Assembly (NCBI GenBank): GCA_944384015.1
Contig: CALWRT010000158.1
Coordinates: forward strand, 1 to 37,185
Direction of reading: 5' to 3'
Source: an uncultured Lachnospiraceae bacterium
GTDB taxonomy: Bacteria > Bacillota > Clostridia > Lachnospirales > Lachnospiraceae
DNA: 37,185 bases
Shown: positions 7,683-15,925 of the stretch, in pieces
How positions within the stretch are numbered: position 1 is the stretch's first letter
Layout of the letters: every line of letters begins with the position of its first letter
Made by a program: the position numbers and the translations under genes
The notes under the pieces: generated by a model
Databases searched by the model: none
What the model was told of the DNA's origin: nothing
The model's input: the letters and a program-made list of their open reading frames with translations, nothing else

Positions 7683-8279
7683 ATGGAAGAGAAAGACAGA
7701 AGACGTATGCCTTCCGGGCAAGGGCTTAAACTGCTGTCGATGGAGAAGACGAGAGACAGCCGCTATCTGAAGAATTATACGTTAACTTACGAGAACCTGG
7801 CCGGCAGAGAAAAACAGTATGAGATTGTGAGCAGACATGAGCTGTCGGGGCCGGAGGATTTAGGGCGGCGCTCTTCAGGAGTGTCTATTGTGGCGTACTC
7901 GGAAGATATGGAGAAGATGCTTCTTCTCCGGGAGTTCCGTATGGGGGTAAACGCCTATGTCATCAACAATGCGGCCGGGATGCGCAGGCCGGAAGAGTCA
8001 ATAGAGGAATGTATCCGCCGGGAATTATATGAGGAGACCGGGCTGTCGGTTAAAAAAATATTACACATCCTTCCGCCGGCTTATGCGGCGGTGGCACTGA
8101 CAGATTCCAGCACGAATACAGCCTTTGTTGTGGCTGAAGGAGAGATCTCTTATCATACGTCGGAAAATGAAGATATCTGCGCGCGATTTTATACGAAGGA
8201 AGAAGTGAAAGAGCTGCTTCGCACAGAGATGTTCAGCGCGCGGACACAAATAGCGGCATACCTGTTCTGTTCCATGTGA
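7683..8279 (+). CDS. Nudix hydrolase (ADP-ribose pyrophosphatase-like)
   Basis: 198 aa. A perfect Nudix box G-x5-E-x7-R-E-L-x-E-E-x-G-L spans residues 99-121 (GMRRPEE, then REL and YEETGL), providing the Mg-binding glutamates. The N-terminal part (YTLTYENLAGREKQYEIVSR, VSIVAYSEDMEKMLLLREFR) matches ADP-ribose and related nucleoside-diphosphate sugar hydrolases. The substrate is inferred only. The start at 7683 is uncertain because its nearest AAAGGGG is about 15 nt upstream; ATG 7707 and 7740 are later options. The last codons form the left arm of the terminator at 8253-8303. Confidence 0.88.
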   Translation: MEEKDRRRMPSGQGLKLLSMEKTRDSRYLKNYTLTYENLAGREKQYEIVSRHELSGPEDLGRRSSGVSIVAYSEDMEKMLLLREFRMGVNAYVINNAAGMRRPEESIEECIRRELYEETGLSVKKILHILPPAYAAVALTDSSTNTAFVVAEGEISYHTSENEDICARFYTKEEVKELLRTEMFSARTQIAAYLFCSM

Positions 8280-8303
8280 GCAGAATAGGTATGCCGCTGT
8301 TTT
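8253..8303 (+). terminator. Intrinsic terminator overlapping the Nudix stop codon
   Basis: A 17-nt arm (8253-8269) pairs with 8281-8297 with a single G-T wobble. The TGA stop lies in the loop and TGTTTTA follows. A weaker second hairpin (ATTCTGC..GCAGAAT then TTTT, about 8311-8364) follows; the two may also serve the convergent SGNH gene. Confidence 0.8.
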
Positions 8304-8394
8304 ATAGGGAAATTCTGCCGGAGGGGCTGTTCTGCAGAGAATCCTGCAAAGCAGAATTTTTATGTAGGGGCAAGTGTTCGTTTTGCATGTATCC

Positions 8395-9369
8395 TCATGT
8401 GATCCCGCGGGTCATCAGGTAGTCTTTCCAGAGCTGATAGTACTGGGCCTTTAAATGTACTTGGTCAGAGGTGTAGTCAGGAATCAGATAGCCCTCCGGG
8501 GAACAGACAACCTCATTGGGATCCAGCCAGAAGATGGCATGGCTGTCGGCAAGCTGGCTGAGGGCTTCATTTCTTGCCTGAATATTTGTATTGTTGAAAA
8601 TTGGATCGGAGGCGTCCTTCTCCTGACCTACGCGCATAATAGCTTGGAGGAACAGAACGGAGTCAGGGGCCAGCTCCCGTATGCGTTCCAGGACTGACCG
8701 GTATTCCTCTGAGAAGCTCTCTGTCGTACCCCTTCCCAGCTCATTGATCCCAAGCATGATATAAATTTTCCCAAAAGAGCGTTCACAGAGAAGCTCCTCC
8801 AGCGTTTTGGATGTGCCGTCTGCCATTGTAAGGGAAACTGGCTCGTAAAATAAGTCATAGATAGAGAGAGAAGTCTTGGCAAAGAAGACGGTATTATCAG
8901 AGAATCCCCCATATTCCATCATGCCGACTGTTCGCGAATCACCGATGAACAAAGCGTCCTCAAAATAGGACTCATCCACCTGGGTAAAAGAGCGGGGAAG
9001 CACCTCCTGTTGGACCTCCTCTTCTTGCTGAAAATTGTCATCTGTGGAGCTGCCGGCCGATGAAAGGTCTTCCTGGGTGTGTTCAGATGATAGATTTCCA
9101 GACGGCGGGACAGTATCATTGCCGGGAGATGACTGGGCCTGCGGGGAATCGGATGAAGTGTCCTCGGTTGTTATATTGGAATGGAGAATCTCCCAGGGGT
9201 AGATTCCGTCATGGATTCCCTGAAAAACACGTGCTAGGGAAGGAACAGGACTACCCTGCGCGGAGTAGGAGGCGTATAAAGTATCCCCTCCCATGATTCC
9301 GATAAGTGTAAAGATGGCTGCTGTAGCCAGAAGCAGGAACAGCAGCGGGTATTTTCTAATGTTTCGCAT
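8395..9369 (-). CDS. Membrane-anchored SGNH/GDSL hydrolase, partner of the MBOAT protein
   Basis: 324 aa. One N-terminal transmembrane helix (residues 8-27), a Ser/Thr/Glu-rich linker (about 65-130), then an extracellular SGNH domain: block I FIGDSRTVG with Ser145, block III LGINELG with Asn209, and block V SDQVHL with Asp302 and His305. The fold covers esterases and O-acetyltransferases. Directly after an MBOAT gene (14-bp gap) it most likely completes transfer of an acyl group to a surface polymer, as in AlgJ/AlgX, PatB or DltD-type partners; the polymer is unknown. Start 9369 is preceded by AGAGGA. The frame extends upstream through the MBOAT gene, but that part is a shadow. Block II Gly is not obvious. 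Confidence 0.85.
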   Translation of the reverse strand: MRNIRKYPLLFLLLATAAIFTLIGIMGGDTLYASYSAQGSPVPSLARVFQGIHDGIYPWEILHSNITTEDTSSDSPQAQSSPGNDTVPPSGNLSSEHTQEDLSSAGSSTDDNFQQEEEVQQEVLPRSFTQVDESYFEDALFIGDSRTVGMMEYGGFSDNTVFFAKTSLSIYDLFYEPVSLTMADGTSKTLEELLCERSFGKIYIMLGINELGRGTTESFSEEYRSVLERIRELAPDSVLFLQAIMRVGQEKDASDPIFNNTNIQARNEALSQLADSHAIFWLDPNEVVCSPEGYLIPDYTSDQVHLKAQYYQLWKDYLMTRGIT

Positions 9370-9383
9370 ATAAATCTCATCCT

Positions 9384-10769
9384 CTAAAACTGAAAATATA
9401 AAAATGGATTCCCGGACACATTGGATATCTGATAGACAGACAGCCAGAACAGGGCGAGCAGGATGAAGAGAAACCAGGTTTGCCTGCGGAACCGCCGGTA
9501 CAGGTCGGATAGTATGGGCAGGCAGCACAGACAGCCTGCAAGCAGCAGCCAGCCATACATGGACAGATACCGCTGGAAGTCGCCGGGATCTACAACGGCG
9601 CTGCCGGTCCCGAAGAAAGGAAAAAGCCGGGTAAAATATAAACCGAGCTGTCTTAGATCTGTGATGGCAAACAGCACCCATGTCAGCGGGACGACAGCCA
9701 GCACATATAAATGGGAGAGAAGCCGGCGGCGACGGAGCACTTTTCCGAGGAAGAATTTTTCCAGCATAATCAGGACGCCAAGGACAAGGCCCCACAGAAG
9801 GAAATTGGCGGTTCCGCCGTGCCAGAGGCCGGTGAGCAGCCATACAAGCAGGAGATTCCTGGCAGTCAAGGCGCCGGAACCACGTCCTCCGCCAAGAGGA
9901 ATGTATACATAGTCTCGGAACCAGCTTCCCAGGGTGATATGCCAGCGTCTCCAGAACTCGCCTATGGAACGGGAGGCATAGGGATGCCGGAAATTTTCTA
10001 TATAAGGGTATCCGAGCATTAGGCCGATGCCTCCGGCCATCAGAGAATAACCGGCAAAATCCAAATAGAGCTGGAGGGAGTAGGCAAAAGCGCCCAGCCA
10101 CGCAAGTGGGGAGGAAATGCTTTCGTAGCCGATGACTGACAGCTGATTCCACAGAAGGCCGATACGATCTGCGAGGAGCACTTTGGAGGCGAGGCCGAGA
10201 ATCAGGAGACGAAGACCTTCCTCAAAAGAAGCGGCAGCCGCCTTCGGGCGGCCAAGCCCGCTTGAAGCGTCGGCATAGCGCATGATGGGGCCGGATGTAA
10301 TCTGTGGAAAGAAGCAGACATAAGCGCCGAAACGTATAAAGGAGTTTTCCGGAGGAATCGTCCCATAAAAGACGTCTGCCTGGTAGGAAATCAACTTGAA
10401 GGTAAAAAAGCTGATTCCGACGGGAAGGGCAGTCATAGCCCCTGCCAGAACGGCTGCTTTGCACACAGCCAAGAGCAGGATATCAAGAGCCGCTGCAAGG
10501 GCGAGGAACATCCTCCGCCTGAGAGATGCGGCTCTGCCAAGACGCAGTCCAAGCCAATAATTGACTGCGGTGCAGAGGCATAGCAGAAGCACATAACGGG
10601 GCTGAGCGCATCCGTATAGGAAAAGGCTTCCTATGAGCAGGACGCCGTTTCGGTAAGATATCGGCACTATGTAATAGACCGCCAGAAAAGCGGGGAGAAA
10701 CCAAAACAGAAATTCCAGGCTGCCGAAGACGAGGCTGTTTGGCGTCAGTAAGTTTTGTAAAAATGTCAT
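9384..10769 (-). CDS. MBOAT-family membrane-bound O-acyltransferase (AlgI/DltB-like)
   Basis: 461 aa with about ten to twelve hydrophobic helices. Signatures: PVGISFFTFKLISYQADV (117-134), FFPQITSGPIMRY (153-165), GEFWRRWHITLGSWFRDYVY (270-289) and LLTGLWHGG with the family's catalytic His317. MBOAT proteins move acyl groups, usually acetyl or D-alanyl, across the membrane to wall teichoic acid, alginate, cellulose or peptidoglycan. No dltA/dltC or polysaccharide genes are adjacent, so an acetyl group on a cell-surface glycan is the best guess. AAGGA lies about 9 nt upstream of ATG 10769. It is first in a two-gene operon with the SGNH hydrolase and has a promoter candidate at 10877-10849. Confidence 0.93.
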   Translation of the reverse strand: MTFLQNLLTPNSLVFGSLEFLFWFLPAFLAVYYIVPISYRNGVLLIGSLFLYGCAQPRYVLLLCLCTAVNYWLGLRLGRAASLRRRMFLALAAALDILLLAVCKAAVLAGAMTALPVGISFFTFKLISYQADVFYGTIPPENSFIRFGAYVCFFPQITSGPIMRYADASSGLGRPKAAAASFEEGLRLLILGLASKVLLADRIGLLWNQLSVIGYESISSPLAWLGAFAYSLQLYLDFAGYSLMAGGIGLMLGYPYIENFRHPYASRSIGEFWRRWHITLGSWFRDYVYIPLGGGRGSGALTARNLLLVWLLTGLWHGGTANFLLWGLVLGVLIMLEKFFLGKVLRRRRLLSHLYVLAVVPLTWVLFAITDLRQLGLYFTRLFPFFGTGSAVVDPGDFQRYLSMYGWLLLAGCLCCLPILSDLYRRFRRQTWFLFILLALFWLSVYQISNVSGNPFLYFQF

Positions 10770-10848
10770 AATCTTCTGTCCTTATCATCAATATGCAGGC
10801 ACCGGCTGATGGGAATAATCCGGCGGGCCGGCTTGCTGTCCGCGATAT

Positions 10849-10877
10849 AGTATACGTTATTTTTATGCAGGTGAAAA
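10849..10877 (-). promoter_or_regulatory. Promoter candidate of the MBOAT-SGNH operon
   Basis: On the minus strand: -35 TTTTCA (10877-10872, weak), 17-bp spacer, -10 TATACT (10854-10849). The leader of about 75 nt contains a GC-rich near-palindrome (10820-10832 region). Confidence 0.5.
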
Positions 10878-10973
10878 GGACATTTGCGGAGCTTTATGGA
10901 AATTTAAGATTGCCGTAAAATAAATGAAATACATGAGACGATTTTGCGAAGTCGGGAGCTCGCTCGATGCGGA

Positions 10974-10997
10974 TACCCCGCTGATTACAGCGGGGTA
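10974..10997 (-). terminator. Hairpin after the cytidylate-kinase-like gene, probable terminator
   Basis: TACCCCGCTG (10974-10983) pairs perfectly with 10988-10997 around a 4-nt loop, a few bases past the stop of the minus-strand kinase gene. No T-run follows, so it may work with Rho or protect the mRNA end. Confidence 0.5.
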
Positions 10998-11002
10998 ATC
11001 TC

Positions 11003-11587
11003 CTACATCTCCTGCTTCAGCTTGATGGCATATTCCAACAGGGAAACTGTTCCGTCCACTCCTAGGAGGGAGCTGTTGATCATCATATCCATGTATTCAG
11101 AATCCCCCCATTTGTGGTCCGTGTAATATTGATAGTAAGTTCTGCGGTTCTTATCTGTTTTCTGAATGATTTTGCGCACGAGATCAGGATCTTTGAGGCT
11201 GTGGCGCGCCATAATTTTTTGGATTTTGTATTCCATATCGGCGTAGATGAAGACACGGATACAATTTGCTGCGCCGGTAAGAATATAATCGGCACAGCGT
11301 CCAACAATGACGCAGGATTCTCTTGCTGCGATCTCAAGGATCACTTCTCGCTGATAGGAATAGAGGCGGTCGTTGATGCTGGCCTGCTCAAATCCGTTAA
11401 AGAATGGGCTCCCCGCCACCTCATCAGCTCCCTTCAGCACATCGGCATGGATACCGCTCTTCTTAGCCGCCAACTCAATCAGCTCTTTATCGTAGAAGGA
11501 GATGCCAAGCTTAGATGCCAGCTTCTCGCCGATCTCCCTTCCGCCGCTGCCGAATTCCCGACCGATGGTAATTGCTACTTTCTGCAT
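11003..11587 (-). CDS. Cytidylate-kinase-like P-loop protein
   Basis: 194 aa from ATG 11587, with GGGGG 8 nt upstream. MQKVAITIGREFGSGGREIG carries the P-loop (GREFGSGG), followed by KLGISFYDKELIELAAKKSG, SCVIVGRCADYIL and the Arg-rich YYTDHKWGD end. This matches the 'cytidylate kinase-like' family (Pfam Cytidylate_kin2), which is widespread in Clostridia and distinct from true Cmk. The family is expected to bind ATP and phosphorylate a nucleotide or similar substrate, but the substrate is not established. It stands alone, divergent from tRNA-Glu. A minus-strand TATAAT at 11706-11701 with a poor -35 could be its promoter. Confidence 0.85.
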   Translation of the reverse strand: MQKVAITIGREFGSGGREIGEKLASKLGISFYDKELIELAAKKSGIHADVLKGADEVAGSPFFNGFEQASINDRLYSYQREVILEIAARESCVIVGRCADYILTGAANCIRVFIYADMEYKIQKIMARHSLKDPDLVRKIIQKTDKNRRTYYQYYTDHKWGDSEYMDMMINSSLLGVDGTVSLLEYAIKLKQEM

Positions 11588-11794
11588 GAACAAAACCCCC
11601 TTTAGTGCGTTATTGTCACTTTGATCTCTTTTGCTCTCCTATGATGTCCGATTGCTTTGCACAGTGTGTTTCCGCAATCATCGCAACGATTCTCAATATG
11701 ATTATATCAAATAATCTAATAAAAAGAAAGAAAAAACCGAAATATTTAGAAAATACTGAAAGGCGTGTCGAAAAAAAAGACTTTAAAAAAACGC

Positions 11795-11823
11795 TTGCAA
11801 TTCTGAACAATTTGAGATATTAT
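11795..11823 (+). promoter_or_regulatory. Sigma-A promoter of tRNA-Glu
   Basis: -35 TTGCAA (11795-11800), 17-bp spacer, -10 TATTAT (11818-11823), about 19 bp before the tRNA. The preceding 100 bp are very A/T-rich with A-tracts, which could act as an UP element. Confidence 0.75.
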
Positions 11824-11842
11824 AAACGAGTCGAACAGATAC

Positions 11843-11914
11843 GGCTCGTTGGTCAAGCGGTTAAGACGCCGCCCTCTCACGGCGGAAACAGGGGTTCGAT
11901 TCCCCTACGAGCTG
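11843..11914 (+). tRNA. tRNA-Glu (anticodon CTC)
   Basis: A 72-nt cloverleaf: acceptor GGCTCGT with ACGAGCT (terminal G-U), D arm with GGTCAAGCGGTTAAG, anticodon stem CCGCC/GGCGG around loop CTCTCAC (anticodon CTC, codon GAG), T arm AGGGG TTCGATT CCCCT, discriminator G. No CCA is encoded. It reads the G-ending glutamate codon, which is very common in the neighbouring genes. Confidence 0.95.
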
Positions 11915-12039
11915 CTCAGTATTTGATAGAATGCGCGCGGAGTCAAAAGCATAAATTTATATGGCGTTTGTTTTAGAAGCTGCAGAGGAGATACCTATGC
12001 GGCTTATTTTTTGCGGAATAGAAAATTCGCTGTTCTTAT

Positions 12040-12072
12040 GCGGCCGTTTTCTTAGGAAGAGAAAACGGCCGC
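12040..12072. repeat. Perfect 12-bp inverted repeat in a region without a convincing gene
   Basis: GCGGCCGTTTTC (12040-12051) and GAAAACGGCCGC (12061-12072) enclose a 9-nt loop. It lies about 125 bp after tRNA-Glu, in the 508-bp stretch 11915-12422 that has no convincing gene. No T-run follows on either side. It may terminate the tRNA transcript or be part of a small RNA. A 52-codon ORF (11997-12155) with GAGGAG upstream spans it, but its composition does not look coding. Confidence 0.55.
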
Positions 12073-12196
12073 AAGTTTCCTGTGTCCGTCTCATGCAAAG
12101 GGGATGGCTGTATTTTGGTTCTCTTTTTATTCGGCTAAGTGTAAAAAAATATTAATATCTTTGCCAACAAATAGTTATGTTTCTCCGAAAAAAATA

Positions 12197-12205
12197 TGCT
12201 ATAGT
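12197..12205 (+). promoter_or_regulatory. Extended -10 promoter upstream of the lipoprotein gene
   Basis: TGC-TATAGT (12197-12205) is an extended -10 element; no good -35 is seen at 16-18 bp. Transcription from about 12212 would give a leader of about 210 nt before the GerMN lipoprotein. Confidence 0.45.
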
Positions 12206-12211
12206 AAAAGA

Positions 12212-12400
12212 AAAATAGATTTGCCTTTTGCCAGAAGCCCTACGGGGGAAGCACGCGAGTTTGGGAAGGAAAGTTCTGCGCCCTGCGCAGCAAAAATCAG
12301 CGCGGGAAACGTTAGAAAATATTATGATGTTTCCTAGGTATAGATAAAGATAATATCTGATAAAGGCAGTATCGAAACGGATATGTCTGCCGAGCAGGCA
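12212..12400 (+). ncRNA. Candidate structured leader or small RNA, family not recognised
   Basis: The roughly 210-nt leader before the lipoprotein gene is GC-rich in its first half, unlike the AT-rich flanks, and has several pairings. CTGCGC (12276-12281) pairs with GCGCAG (12285-12290). Overlapping and mutually exclusive with it, CCC-t-GCGC (12281-12288) pairs with GCGCGGG (12300-12306). GGAAAC (12305-12310) pairs with GTTTCC (12329-12334). A purine-rich stretch GGGGGAAGCACGCGAG (12244-12259) is unpaired or in a tertiary motif. It does not match the consensus cores of TPP, FMN, SAM-I, cobalamin, glycine, c-di-GMP-I or ydaO riboswitches as I remember them. Function and boundaries are inferred. 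Confidence 0.4.
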
Positions 12401-12422
12401 TCCGGATGAGGAGGAATTATGA

Positions 12423-13616
12423 ATGAGCAGATGGAGAATGAAGAGAATAGCAGCCCTGGCGCTGGCGCTGCTCCTGATGTGCGGGTTGGCTGCCTGCGCG
12501 TCTGGGACAGAAGAAGAGGCCGGCAGTGCGCAGGCTTTTTCTGAGAATTCTCAGGAAGATACCGTGACAGAAGAGGCGGCGGAGGAGGAAAATAGCATGG
12601 GGACGGCTTCTCAGACGGAAGAGACATCCTCTGGAACAGAAGAGAGCGGCCCAAAGCAGGTGAATATTTATTACAGCAATGAGATGGCCGATGGGCTGGA
12701 AGTGACGAAGGTGGAGATGGAGAATATTACGCCGGAGCTCCTGATCTCCAACTTGGCAACTTATAACATTGTCCCGAAGGATACGAGGGTGAACCAGGCG
12801 GAAGTCACAGACGAGGACGGCGTATCGGTGCTGCTGCTGGACCTGTCGCAGGAATTCGGCAATTACGTGGCCACGATGGGGACTTCTGGAGAGTACGTGA
12901 TTATGGGGGCGCTGACGAATACGTTCTTGGATGCCTACAGCGCTGACCGGCTGCGGCTGACAGTAGACGGGAAGGTGCTGGAGACGGGACATACCGTCTA
13001 TGACTGGGACATGGAGAGAAGCAGGATGACTTCTTATGGAATACAGACGATAGAAGAGAAGGATGGAGACATCTCACTGTCCTATCCAGAGCTGTACAAC
13101 ATGAGAGACACGATTGTCCAGGATGAGTGGAATCAGGTCTTTGCGGAGTATGCCAGACAGAATGCGAAGAATTTAAGCGAAGGAACATCCCTGACACTCA
13201 CTTATGAAGCGGCCACATCTACAGAGGAACTGCTGAGCATCGTATATCGGGTAGAGGTGTCCGAGCCGGGTGCGGCACATCCATACCGCTATATTGAGAC
13301 CTTTAACATAGATATGATGAATGGGCAGATGATACGACTGACGGATTATCTGTCTGCTGCTCAGGTGGTGGAGTGCCTGACACAGACAATGAATTTTGAA
13401 CCGGTGAATACGCAGATTAGCAAAGAGGAGATTGAAGACTACCTTGGCATGTATCCCGAGGAGCTCACGGAAGAATATTTCTCCAACTTTGATTTGAACG
13501 CGGCGGATCCGTCGGCAGTGCCTTACGGCTACTCCTATAAGAAGGAAGACCATGTGGTAGTGTGTCTGGAAGTACCGCATGCCCTCGGGGATTTCGTAGA
13601 ATTGATGATGTCATGA
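12423..13616 (+). CDS. GerMN-domain lipoprotein
   Basis: 397 aa. The signal peptide MSRWRMKRIAALALALLLMC ends in the lipobox LAAC (Cys25), so it should be lipid-anchored outside the membrane. An acidic Ser/Thr/Glu linker (about 28-75) leads to a GerMN-type domain (about 80-195: ELLISNLATYNIVPKDTRV, LLLDLSQEFGNY, VIMGALTNTFLDAY). A C-terminal half (about 205-397: YPELYNMRDTIVQDEWNQVF, VVVCLEVPHALGDFVEL) resembles DUF3298/RsiV-like extracellular domains. GerMN was first described in the sporulation/germination lipoprotein GerM, but many vegetative proteins carry it, and its ligand is unknown. The start is set by GAGGAGG 8 nt upstream. It is monocistronic, with a terminator at 13732-13780. Confidence 0.85.
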   Translation: MSRWRMKRIAALALALLLMCGLAACASGTEEEAGSAQAFSENSQEDTVTEEAAEEENSMGTASQTEETSSGTEESGPKQVNIYYSNEMADGLEVTKVEMENITPELLISNLATYNIVPKDTRVNQAEVTDEDGVSVLLLDLSQEFGNYVATMGTSGEYVIMGALTNTFLDAYSADRLRLTVDGKVLETGHTVYDWDMERSRMTSYGIQTIEEKDGDISLSYPELYNMRDTIVQDEWNQVFAEYARQNAKNLSEGTSLTLTYEAATSTEELLSIVYRVEVSEPGAAHPYRYIETFNIDMMNGQMIRLTDYLSAAQVVECLTQTMNFEPVNTQISKEEIEDYLGMYPEELTEEYFSNFDLNAADPSAVPYGYSYKKEDHVVVCLEVPHALGDFVELMMS

Positions 13617-13731
13617 GACAAGCGGCAAAAGATCATGAGATTTATGCCTCTATGAAATGCAAGGCAATCCGTGTTTCGTGCTGATTTGTCGGGCAGATCG
13701 TATCATAATACAGGGACGGACTGAATAAGCG

Positions 13732-13780
13732 GCGCCTCCCGATGCCGCGCATTGCGCAGCATCGGGAGGTGCTGTTTGTT
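13732..13780 (+). terminator. Intrinsic terminator downstream of the GerMN lipoprotein
   Basis: GCGCCTCCCGATGC (13732-13745) pairs over 14 bp with 13759-13772 (one G-U), around a 13-nt loop, followed by TGTTTGTT. It lies about 115 bp past the stop; the bases between hold nothing I can name. Confidence 0.85.
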
Positions 13781-13859
13781 CTGCCGTATTGTGGAGATTC
13801 ATATGGCTTGCCTGAGAAAAGCTATATAACAGAAAAACCATTCCGGGACAGTGATGAGG

Positions 13860-13889
13860 TTGACTTTCCAGCGCTGTTTTGTGTATGAT
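13860..13889 (+). promoter_or_regulatory. Sigma-A promoter of the topoisomerase pair
   Basis: -35 TTGACT (13860-13865), 18-bp spacer, -10 TATGAT (13884-13889). Start of transcription about 13896, leader about 60 nt. Confidence 0.75.
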
Positions 13890-13891
13890 AA

Positions 13892-15880
<1,989 letters not shown>

Positions 15881-15925
15881 GAAGCTCTGCTTTCATCAGA
15901 GTTTCTTTAGAAGAGAGGTTAGAGA

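Noticed and set aside
9370-10152. N-terminal extension of the SGNH hydrolase frame across the MBOAT gene
   Set aside because: The extension is Arg/Pro/Cys-rich shadow sequence within the MBOAT coding region. The true start at 9369 has a ribosome binding site and begins a proper membrane anchor.
11997-12155. 52-codon ORF with GAGGAG upstream, after tRNA-Glu
   Set aside because: Its peptide has no recognisable domain, it spans a perfect 12-bp palindrome and its codon use does not resemble the neighbouring genes.
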